Positions 50,016-62,222 of a DNA stretch of 64,000 bases are shown here, in pieces (position 1 is the stretch's first letter; each line of letters starts with the position of its first letter). Origin of the DNA: Actinernus sp. WN-2022 (lineage: Eukaryota > Cnidaria > Anthozoa > Actiniaria > Actinernidae); NCBI GenBank assembly GCA_030867875.1, contig JAOWCC010000190.1, positions 1 through 64,000 of the forward strand, in the 5' to 3' direction. The notes beneath the pieces are model-generated. The model was not told where the DNA came from and ran no database searches. It was given only the letters and a program-made list of their open reading frames with translations. A program made the position numbers and the translations under genes.

Positions 50016-52806
50016 AAGCAGGATGATGGAGGATGACGCAGACTGATGCAGGATGATGCAGGATGATGCAGGATGATGCAGGATGATGCAGGATGATGCA
50101 GGATGATGCCGGATGATGCAGGATGATGCAGGATGATGCAGCATGATGCAGGATGACGCAGGATGATGCAGGATGATGCAGGATGATGTAGGATAATGTA
50201 GGATGAAAGAGGAGGATGTGTCGTATTTATTTATTTGTTATTTTTTTATACATTTCTTTATGTATTTCTATTTCTTTTTATTAATTTCTATTTATTTATT
50301 TATTTTGTTCATGATGGGCCAGTATGACGCAGGATGATGCAGGATGATGCAGGATGATGCAGGATGATGCAGGATGATGCAGGGTGATGCAGGATGATGC
50401 AGGATGATCAAGGATGATGCAGGAGGATGCAGGATGATGCAGGATGATGCAGGATGATGCAGGATGATGCAGGATGATGCAGGATGATGCAGGATGATGC
50501 AGGATGATGCAGCATGATGCAGGATGACGCAGGATGATGCAGGATGATGCAGGATGATGTAGGATAATGTAGGATGAAAGAGGAGGATGTGTCGTATTTA
50601 TTTATTTGTTAATTTTTTATACATTTCTTTATGTATTTCTATTTCTTTTTATTAATATCTATTTATTTATTTATTTTGTTCATGATGGGCCAGTATGACG
50701 CAGGATGATGCAGGATGATGCAGGATGATGCAGGATGATGCAGGATGATGCAGGGTGATGCAGGATGATGCAGGATGATCAAGGATGATGCAGGAGGATG
50801 CAGGATGATGCAGGATGATGCAGGATGATGCAGGATGATGCAGGATGATGCAGGATGATGCAGGATGATGCAGGATGATGCAGGATGATGCAGCATGATG
50901 CAGGATGACGCAGGATGATGCAGGATGATGCAGGATGATGTAGGATAATGTAGGATGAAAGAGGAGGATGTGTCGTATTTATTTATTTGTTAATTTTTTA
51001 TACATTTCTTTATGTATTTCTATTTCTTTTTATTAATTTCTATTTATTTATTTATTTTGTTCATGATGGGCCAGTATGACGCAGGATGATGCAGGATGAT
51101 GCAGGATGATGCAGGGCGATGCAGGATGATGCAGGATGATCAAGGATGATGCAGGAGGATGCAGGATGATGCAGGAGGATGCAGGATGATGCAGGATGAT
51201 GCAGGATGATGCAGGATGATGCAGGATGATGCAGGATGATGCAGGATGATGTAGGATGATGCAGGATGATGCAGGATGATGCAGGATGATGCAGGATGAT
51301 GCAGGATTATGCAGGATGATGCAGGATTATGCAGGATGATGCAGGATGATGCAGGATGATGGAGGATGACGCAGACTGATGCAGGATGATGCAGGATGAT
51401 GCAGGATGATGCAGGATGATGCAGGATGATGCAGGATGATGCAGGATGATGCAGGATGATGCAGGATGATGCAGGATGATGCAGGATGATGCAGGATGAT
51501 GCAGGATGATGCAGGATGATGCAGGATTATGCAGGATGATGCAGGATGACGCAGGATGATGGAGGATGACGCAGACTGATGCAGGATGATGCAGGATGAT
51601 GCAGGATGATGCAGGATGATGCAGGATGATGCAGGATGATGCAGGATGATGCAGGATGATGCAGGATGATGCAGGATGAGGCAGGATGATGCAGGATGAT
51701 GCAGGATGATGCAGGATGATGCAGGATGATGCACGATGATGTAGGATGAAAGAGGAGGATGAGTTGTATTTATTTATTTGTTATTTTTTTATACATTTCT
51801 TTATGTATTTCTATTTCTTTTTATTAATTTCTATTGATTTATTTATTTTGTTCATGATGGGCCAGTATGAAGCAGGATGATGGAGGATGACGCAGACTGA
51901 TGCAGGATGATGCAGGATGATGCAGGATGATGCAGGATGATGCAGGATGATGCAGGATGATGCAGGATTATGCCGGATGATGCAGGATGATGCAGGATGA
52001 TGCAGCATGATGCAGGATGACGCAGGATGATGCAGGATGATGCAGGATGATGTAGGATAATGTAGGATGAAAGAGGAGGATGTGTCGTATTTATTTATTT
52101 GTTATTTTTTTATACATTTCTTTATGTATTTCTATTTCTTTTTATTAATTTCTATTTATTTATTTATTTTGTTCATGATGGGCCAGTATGACGCAGGATG
52201 ATGCAGGATGATGCAGGATGATGCAGGATGATGCAGGATGATGCAGGGTGATGCAGGATGATGCAGGATGATCAAGGATGATGCAGGAGGATGCAGGATG
52301 ATGCAGGATGATGCAGGATGATGCAGGATGATGCAGGATGATGCAGGATGATGCAGGATGATGCAGGATGATGCAGGATGATGCAGCATGATGCAGGATG
52401 ACGCAGGATGATGCAGGATGATGCAGGATGATGTAGGATAATGTAGGATGAAAGAGGAGGATGTGTCGTATTTATTTATTTGTTAATTTTTTATACATTT
52501 CTTTATGTATTTCTATTTCTTTTTATTAATTTCTATTTATTTATTTATTTTGTTCATGATGGGCCAGTATGACGCAGGATGATGCAGGATGATGCAGGAT
52601 GATGCAGGGTGATGCAGGATGATGCAGGATGATCAAGGATGATGCAGGAGGATGCAGGATGATGCAGGAGGATGCAGGATGATGCAGGATGATGCAGGAT
52701 GATGCAGGATGATGCAGGATGAAGCAGGATGATGCAGGATGATGCAGGATGATGCAGGATGATGCAGCATGATGCAGGATGACGCAGGATGATGCAGGAT
52801 GATGCA
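50016..52806 (+). repeat. Runs of a single module of about 380 bp
   Basis: Spacers are at 50,184-50,326, 50,553-50,697, 50,937-51,078, 51,735-51,868, 52,049-52,190 and 52,430-52,571. TGTCG modules follow each other directly at 50,184, 50,553 and 50,937 (steps of 369 and 384 bp) and again at 52,049 and 52,430 (381 bp). Each array carries CAGGGTG, GATCAAG, GAGGATGCAG and usually a final GCAGCATG. The array 51,079-51,734 (656 bp) contains GATGATGTAG at about 51,250 and two internal leader cassettes (51,355-51,384 and 51,555-51,584). It therefore looks like three arrays whose separating spacers were lost. Confidence 0.82.
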
Positions 52807-53830
52807 CGATAATGCACGATAATGTAGGATGAAAGAGGAGGATGCGTTGTATTTTTTTTTTTTTTATACATTTCTTTATGTATATCTATTTCTTTTTATT
52901 AATTTCTATTTATTTATTTATTTTGTCCATGATGGGCCAGTATGAAGCATGATGATGGAGGATGACGCAGACTGATGCAGGATGATGCAGGATGATGCAG
53001 GATGATGCAGGATGATGCAGGATGATGCAGGATGATGCAGGATGATGCAGGATGAAGCAGCGTGATGCAGGATGATGCAGCGTGATGCAGGATGATGCAG
53101 GATGATGCAGGATGATGCAGGATGATGCAGGATGATGCAGGATGATGCAGGATGATGCAGGATGATGCAGGATGATGCAGGATGATGCAGGATGATGCAG
53201 GATGATGCAGCATGATGCAGGATGATGCAGGATGATTCAGGATGATGCAGGATGATGCAGCATGATGCAGGATGACGCAGGATGATGCAGGATGATGCAG
53301 GATGATGTAGGATAATGTAGGATGAAAGAGGAGGATGTGTCGTATTTATTTATTTGTTAATTTTTTATACATTTCTTTATGTATTTCTATTTCTTTTTAT
53401 TAATTTCTATTTATTTATTTATTTTGTTCATGATGGGCCAGTATGACGCAGGATGATGCAGGAAGATGCAGGATGATGCAGGATGATGCAGGATGATGCA
53501 GGATGATGCAGGATGATGCAGGATGATGCAGGATGATGCAGGATGATGCAGGATGATGCAGAATGATGCAGGATGATGCAGGATGATGCAGGATGACGCA
53601 GGATGATGCAGGATGATGCAGGATGATGCAGGATGATGCAGGATGATGCAGGATGATGCAGGATGATGCAGGATGATGCAGGATGATGCAGGATGATGCA
53701 GGATGATGCAGGATGATGCAGGATGATGCAGGATGATGCAGGATGATGCAGGATGAAGCAGGATGATGCAGGATGATGCAGGATGATGCAGGATGATGCA
53801 GGATGATGCAGGATGATGCAGGATGATGCA
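52807..53830 (+). repeat. 1.0-kb two-module unit preceding its own repeat
   Basis: Spacers are at 52,807-52,944 (CGTTG, long T-run) and 53,303-53,445 (TGTCG, GTTAATTTTTT). The pair recurs at 53,831 and 54,307 and also at 22,452 + 22,947 and 29,077 + 29,567. The arrays 52,945-53,302 and 53,968-54,306 share CAGCGTG, GCAGCATG and GATGATTCAG barcodes. The array 53,446-53,830 starts with GAAGATGCAG and then has CAGAATG, GATGACGCAG and a late GATGAAGCAG. Confidence 0.83.
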
Positions 53831-56800
53831 CGATAATGCACGATAATGTAGGATGAAAGAGGAGGATGCGTTGTATTTTTTTTTTTTTATACATTTCTTT
53901 ATGTATATCTATTTCTTTTTATTAATTTCTATTTATTTATTTATTTTGTCCATGATGGGCCAGTATGAAGCATGATGATGGAGGATGACGCAGACTGATG
54001 CAGGATGATGCAGGATGATGCAGGATGATGCAGGATGATGCAGGATGATGCAGGATGATGCAGGATGATGCAGGATGAAGCAGCGTGATGCAGGATGATG
54101 CAGCGTGATGCAGGATGATGCAGGATGATGCAGGATGATGCAGGATGATGCAGGATGATGCAGGATGATGCAGGATGATGCAGGATGATGCAGGATGATG
54201 CAGGATGATGCAGCATGATGCAGGATGATGCAGGATGATTCAGGATGATGCAGGATGATGCAGCATGATGCAGGATGACGCAGGATGATGCAGGATGATG
54301 CAGGATGATGTAGGATAATGTAGGATGAAAGAGGAGGATGTGTCGTATTTATTTATTTGTTAATTTTTTATACATTTCTTTATGTATTTCTATTTCTTTT
54401 TATTAATTTCTATTTATTTATTTATTTTGTTCATGATGGGCCAGTATGACGCAGGATGATGCAGGAAGATGCAGGATGATGCAGGATGATGCAGGATGAT
54501 GCAGGATGATGCAGGATGATGCAGGATGATGCAGGATGATGCAGGATGATGCAGGATGATGCAGGATGAAGCAGGATGATGCAGGATGATGCAGGATGAT
54601 GCAGGATGATGCAGGATGATGCAGGAGGATGCAGGATGATGCACGATAATGCACGATAATGTAGGATGAAAGAGGAGGATGCATTGTATTTTTATTTTTT
54701 TATTTTTTTTATACATTTCTTTATGTATATCTATTTCTTTTTATTAATTTCTATTTATTTATTTATTTTGTCCATTATGGGCCAGTATGAAGCAGGATGA
54801 TGGAGGATGACGCAGACTGATGCAGGATGATGCAAGATGATGCAGGATGATGCAGGATGATGCAGGATGATGCAGGATGATGCAGGATGATGCAGGATGA
54901 TGCAGGATGATGCAGGATGATGCAGGATGATGCAGGATGATGCAGGATGATGCAGGATGATGCAGGATGATGCAGGATGATGCAGGATGATGCAGGATGA
55001 TGCAGGATGATGCAGGATGATGCAGGATGATGCAGGATGATGCAGGATGATGCAGGATGATGCAGGATGATGCAGGATGATGCAGAATGATGCAGGATGA
55101 TGCAGGATGATGCAGGATGATGCAGGATGATGCAGGATGATGCAGGATGATGCAGCATGATGCAGGATGACGCAGGATGATGCAGGATGATGCAGGATGA
55201 TGTAGGATAATGTAGGATGAAAGAGGAGGATGTGTCGTATTTATTTATTTGTTATTTTTTTATACATTTCTTTATGTATATCTATTTCTTTTTATTAATT
55301 TCTATTTATTTATTTATTTTGTCCATGATGGGCCAGTATGAAGCAGGATGATGGAGGATGACGCAGACTGATGCAGGATGATGCAAGATGATGCAGGATG
55401 ATGCAGGATGATGCAGGATGATGCAGGATGATGCAGGATGATGCAGGATGATGCAGGATGATGCAGGATGATGCAGGATGATGCAGGATGATGCAGGATG
55501 ATGCAGGATGATGCAGGATGATGCAGGATGATGCAGGATGATGCAGGATGATGCAGGATGATGCAGGATGATGCAGGATGATGCAGGATGATGCAGGATG
55601 ATGCAGGATGATGCAGGATGATGCAGGATGATGCAGGATGATGCAGGATGATGCAGAATGATGCAGGATGATGCAGGATGATGCAGGATGATGCAGGATG
55701 ATGCAGGATGATGCAGGATGATGCAGCATGATGCAGGATGACGCAGGATGATGCAGGATGATGCAGGATGATGTAGGATAATGTAGGATGAAAGAGGAGG
55801 ATGTGTCGTATTTATTTATTTGTTATTTTTTTATACATTTCTTTATGTATTTCTATTTCTTTTTATTAATTTCTATTTATTTATTTATTTTGTTCATGAT
55901 GGGCCAGTATGCCGCAGGATGATGCAGGATGATGCAGGATGATGCAGGATGATGCAGGATGATGCAGGATGATGCAGGATGATGCAGGATGATGCAGGAT
56001 GATGCAGGATGATGCAGGATGATGCACGATAATGCACGATAATGTAGGATGAAAGAGGAGGATGCATTGTATTTTTATTTTTTTTATTTTTTTATACATT
56101 TCTTTATGTATATCTATTTATTTTTATTAATTTATATTTATTTATTTATTTTGTCCATGATGGGCCAGTATGAAGCAGGATGATGGAGGATGACGCAGAC
56201 TGATGCAGGATGATGCAGGATGATGCAGGATGATGCAGGATGATGCAGGATGATGCAGGATGATGCAGGATGATGCAGGATGATGCAGGATGATGCAGGA
56301 TGATGCAGGATGATGCAGGATGATGCAGGATGATGCAGGATGAATCAGGATGATGCACGATAATGCACGATAATGTAGGATGAAAGAGGAGGATGCATTG
56401 TATTTTTTAAAAAAATAATTTTATATACATTTCTTTAAGTATATCTATTTCTTTTTATTAATTTCTATTTATTTATTTATTTTGTCCATGATGGGCCAGT
56501 ATGAAGCAGGATGATGGAGGATGACGCAGACTGATGCAGGATGATGCAGGATGATGCAGGATGATGCAGGATGATGCAGGATGATGGAGGATGATGCAGG
56601 ATGATGCAGGATGATGCAGGATGATGCAGGATGTTGCAGGATGATGCAGGATGATGCAGGATGATGCAGGATGATGCAGGATGATGCAGGATGATGCAGG
56701 ATGATGCAGGATGATGCAGGATGATGCAGGATGATGCAGGATGATGCAGGATGATGCAGGATGATGCAGGATGATGCAGGATGATGCACGATAATGGACG

Positions 56801-59776
56801 ATAATGTAGGATGAAAGAGGAGGATGCGTTGTATTTTTATTTTTTTATTTTTTTATACATTTCTTTATGTATATCTATTTCTTTTTATTAATTTCTATTT
56901 ATTTATTTATTTTGTCCATGATGGGCCAGTATGAAGCAGGATGATGGAGGATGACGCAGACTGATGCAGGATGATGCAAGATGATGCAGGATGATGCAGG
57001 ATGAGGCAGGATGATGCAGGATGATGCAGGATGATGCAGGATGATGCAGGATGATGCAGGATGATGCAGGATGATGCAGGATGATGCAGGATGATGCAGG
57101 ATGATGCAGGATGATGCAGGATGATGCAGAATGATGCAGGATGATGCAGGATGATGCAGGATGATGCAGGATGATGCAGAATGATGCAGGATGATGCAGC
57201 ATGATGCAGGATGACGCAGGATGATGCAGGATGATGCAGGATGATGTAGGATAATGTAGGATGAAAGAGGAGGATGTGTCGTATTTATTTATTTGTTATT
57301 TTTTAATACATTTCTTTATGTATATCTATTTCTTTTTATTAATTTCTATTTATTTATTTATTTTGTCCATGATGGGCCAGTATGAAGCAGGATGATGGAG
57401 GATGACGCAGACTGATGCAGGATGATGCAAGATGATGCAGGATGATGCAGGATGATGCAGGATGATGCAGGATGATGCAGGATGATGCAGGATGATGCAG
57501 GATGATGCAGGATGATGCAGGATGATGCAGGATGATGCAGGATGATGCAGGATGATGCAGGATGATGCAGGATGATGCAGGATGATGCAGGATGATGCAG
57601 GATGATGCAGGATGATGCAGGATGATGCAGGATGATGCAGGATGATGCAGGATGATGCAGAATGATGCAGGATGATGCAGGATGATGCAGGATGATGCAG
57701 GATGATGCAGGATGATGCAGGATGATGCAGCATGATGCAGGATGACGCAGGATGATGCAGGATGATGCAGGATGATGTAGGATAATGTAGGATGAAAGAG
57801 GAGGATGTGTCGTATTTATTTATTTGTTATTTTTTTATACATTTCTTTATGTATTTCTATTTCTTTTTATTAATTTCTATTTATTTATTTATTTTGTTCA
57901 TGATGGGCCAGTATGCCGCAGGATGATGCAGGATGATGCAGGATGATGCAGGATGATGCAGGATGATGCAGGATGATGCAGGATGATGCAGGATGATGCA
58001 GGATGATGCAGGATGATGCAGGATGATGCAGGATGATGCACGATAATGGACGATAATGTAGGATGAAAGAGGAGGATGCGTTGTATTTTTATTTTTTTAT
58101 TTTTTTATACATTTCTTTATGTATATCTATTTCTTTTTATTAATTTATATTTATTTATTTATTTTGTCCATGATGGGCCAGTATGAAGCAGGATGATGGA
58201 GGATGACGCAGACTGATGCAGGATGATGCAAGATGATGCAGGATGATGCAGGATGATGCAGGATGATGCAGGATGATGCAGGATGATGCAGGATGATGCA
58301 GGATGATGCAGGATGATGCAGGATGATGCAGGATGATGCAGGATGATGCAGGATGATGCAGGATGATGCAGGATGATGCAGGATGATGCAGGATGATGCA
58401 GGATGATGCAGGATGATTCAGGATGATGCAGGATGATGCAGGATGATGCAGAATGATGCAGGATGATGCAGGATAATGCAGGATGATGCAGGATGATGCA
58501 GGATGATGCAGGATGATGCAGCATGATGCAGGATGAGGCAGGATGATGCAGGATGATGCAGGATGATGTAGGATAATGTAGGATGAAAGAGGAGGATGTG
58601 TCGTATTTATTTATTTGTTATTTTTTTATACATTTCTTTATGTATTTCTATTTCTTTTTATTAATTTCCATTTATTTATTTATTTTGTTCATGATGGGCC
58701 AGTATGCCGCAGGATGATGCAGGATGATGCAGGATGATGCAGGATGATGCAGGATGATGCAGGATGATGCAGGATGATGCAGGATGATGCAGGATGATGC
58801 AGGATGATGCAGGATGATGCAGGATGATGCAGGATGATGCAGGATGATGCAGGATGATGCAGGATGATGCAGGATGAAGCAGGATGATGCAGGATGATGC
58901 AGGATGATGCAGGATGATACAGGATGATGCAGGAGGATGCAGGATGATGCACGATAATGCACGATAATGTAGGATGAAAGAGGAGGATGCATTGTATTTT
59001 TATTTTTTTATTTTTTTTATACATTTCTTTATGTATATCTATTTATTTTTATTAATTTATATTTATTTATTTATTTTGTCCATGATGGGCCAGTATGAAG
59101 CAGGATGATGGAGGATGACGCAGACTGATGCAGGATGATGCAGGATGATGCAGGATGATGCAGGATGATGCAGGATGATGCAGCATGACGCAGGATGACG
59201 CAGGATGACGCAGGATGATGCAGGATGATGCAGGATGATGTAGGATAATGTAGGATGAAAGAGGAGGATGTGTCGTATTTATTTATTTGTTATTTTTTTA
59301 TACATTTCTTTATGTATATCTATTTCTTTTTATTAATTTCTATTTATTTATTTATTTTGTCCATGATGGGCCAGTATGAAGCAGGATGATGGAGGATGAC
59401 GCAGACTGATGCAGGATGATGCAAGATGATGCAGGATGATGCAGGATGATGCAGGATGATGCAGGATGATGCAGGATGATGCAGGATGATGCAGGATGAT
59501 GCAGGATGATGCAGGATGATGCAGGATGATGCAGGATGATGCAGGATGATGCAGGATGATGCAGGATGATGCAGGATGATGCAGGATGATGCAGGATGAT
59601 GCAGGATGATGCAGGATGATGCAGGATGATGCAGGATGATGCAGGATGATGCAGGATGATGCAGAATGATGCAGGATGATGCAGGATGATGCAGGATGAT
59701 GCAGGATGATGCAGGATGATGCAGGATGATGCAGCATGATGCAGGATGACGCAGGATGATGCAGGATGATGCAGGA
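53831..59776 (+). repeat. 5.9-kb copy of 29,077-35,011
   Basis: Spacers are at 53,831-53,967, 54,307-54,448, 54,644-54,788, 55,199-55,340, 55,770-55,911, 56,027-56,172, 56,357-56,503, 56,788-56,933, 57,243-57,384, 57,774-57,915, 58,041-58,185, 58,564-58,706, 58,952-59,097 and 59,237-59,378. Each has a partner 24,740-24,816 bp upstream in the same order, including CCATTATGGGCC, the A-run spacer and TTTTTTAATACATT (57,243 with 32,427). This copy lacks most of the single-base indels seen at 27-35 kb and matches unit 1 of the 6.62-kb duplication at those points. Confidence 0.87.
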
Positions 59777-62222
59777 TGATGTAGGATAATGTAGGATGAA
59801 AGAGGAGGATGTGTCGTATTTATTTATTTGTTATTTTTTTATACATTTCTTTATGTATTTCTATTTCTTTTTATTAATTTCTATTTATTTATTTATTTTG
59901 TTCATGATGGGCCAGTATGCCGCAGGATGATGCAGGATGATGCAGGATGATGCAGGATGATGCAGGATGATGCAGGATGATGCAGGATGATGCAGGATGA
60001 TGCAGGATGAAGCAGGATGATGCAGGATGATGCAGGATGATGCAGGATGATACAGGATGATGCAGGAGGATGCAGGATGATGCACGATAATGCACGATAA
60101 TGTAGGATGAAAGAGGAGGATGCATTGTATTTTTATTTTTTTATTTTTTTTATACATTTCTTTAAGTATATCTATTTCTTTTTATTAATTTCTATTTATT
60201 TATTTATTTTGTCCATGATGGGCCAGTATGAAGCAGGATGATGGAGGATGACGCAGACTGATGCAGGATGATGCAGGATGATGCAGGATGATGCAGGATG
60301 ATGCAGGATGATGGAGGATGATGCAGGATGATGCAGGATGATGCAGGATGATGCAGGATGTTGCAGGATGATGCAGGATGATGCAGGATGATGCAGGATG
60401 ATGCAGGATGATGCAGGATGATGCAGGATGATGCAGGATGATGCAGGATGATGCAGGATGATGCAGGATGATGCAGGATGATGCAGGATGATGCAGGATG
60501 ATGCAGGATGATGCAGGATGATGCACGATAATGGACGATAATGTAGGATGAAAGAGGAGGATGCGTTGTATTTTTATTTTTTTATTTTTTTATACATTTC
60601 TTTATGTATATCTATTTCTTTTTATTAATTTCTATTTATTTATTTATTTTGTCCATGATGGGCCAGTATGAAGCAGGATGATGGAGGATGACGCAGACTG
60701 ATGCAGGATGATGCAAGATGATGCAGGATGATGCAGGATGATGCAGGATGATGCAGGATGATGCAGGATGATGCAGGATGATGCAGGATGATGCAGGATG
60801 ATGCAGGATGATGCAGGATGATGCAGGATGATGCAGGATGATGCAGGATGATGCAGGATGATGCAGGATGATGCAGGATGATGCAGGATGATGCAGGATG
60901 ATGCAGGATGATGCAGGATGATGCAGGATGATGCAGGATGATGCAGGATGATGCAGGATGATGCAGGATGATGCAGAATGATGCAGGATGATGCAGGATG
61001 ATGCAGGATGATGCAGGATGATGCAGGATGATGCAGGATGATGCAGCATGATGCAGGATGACGCAGGATGATGCAGGATGATGCAGGATGATGTAGGATA
61101 ATGTAGGATGAAAGAGGAGGATGTGTCGTATTTATTTATTTGTTATTTTTTTATACATTTCTTTATGTATTTCTATTTCTTTTTATTAATTTCTATTTAT
61201 TTATTTATTTTGTTCATGATGGGCCAGTATGCCGCAGGATGATGCAGGATGATGCAGGATGATGCAGGATGATGCAGGATGATGCAGGATGATGCAGGAT
61301 GATGCAGGATGATGCAGGATGAAGCAGGATGATGCAGGATGATGCAGGATGATGCAGGATGATACAGGATGATGCAGGAGGATGCAGGATGATGCACGAT
61401 AATGCACGATAATGTAGGATGAAAGAGGAGGATGCATTGTATTTTTATTTTTTTATTTTTTTTATACATTTCTTTATGTATATCTATTTATTTTTATTAA
61501 TTTATATTTATTTATTTATTTTGTCCATGATGGGCCAGTATGAAGCAGGATGATGGAGGATGACGCAGACTGATGCAGGATGATGCAGGATGATGCAGGA
61601 TGATGCAGGATGATGCAGGATGATGCAGCATGACGCAGGATGACGCAGGATGACGCAGGATGATGCAGGATGATGCAGGATGATGTAGGATAATGTAGGA
61701 TGAAAGAGGAGGATGTGTCGTATTTATTTATTTGTTATTTTTTTATACATTTCTTTATGTATATCTATTTCTTTTTATTAATTTCTATTTATTTATTTAT
61801 TTTGTCCATGATGGGCCAGTATGAAGCAGGATGATGGAGGATGACGCAGACTGATGCAGGATGATGCAAGATGATGCAGGATGATGCAGGATGATGCAGG
61901 ATGATGCAGGATGATGCAGGATGATGCAGGATGATGCAGGATGATGCAGGATGATGCAGGATGATGCAGGATGATGCAGGATGATGCAGGATGATGCAGG
62001 ATGATGCAGGATGATGCAGGATGATGCAGGATGATGCAGGATGATGCAGGATGATGCAGGATGATGCAGGATGATGCAGGATGATGCAGGATGATGCAGG
62101 ATGATGCAGAATGATGCAGGATGATGCAGGATGATGCAGGATGATGCAGGATGATGCAGGATGATGCAGGATGATGCAGCATGATGCAGGATGACGCAGG
62201 ATGATGCAGGATGATGCAGGAT
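59777..62222 (+). repeat. 2.45-kb HOR and a hybrid spacer
   Basis: Spacers are at 59,777-59,918, 60,084-60,230, 60,526-60,670, 61,090-61,231, 61,397-61,542 and 61,682-61,823. Spacer 59,237 and its array recur at 61,682 (2,445 bp). The pair 59,777 + 60,084 recurs at 61,090 + 61,397 (1,313 bp). The spacer at 60,084 has the CATTG left half of its partner 61,397 but the TTTAAGTATATCTATTTC right half of the A-run class. It is a recombinant that removed the module between them in comparison with 35,301-35,776. Confidence 0.85.
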
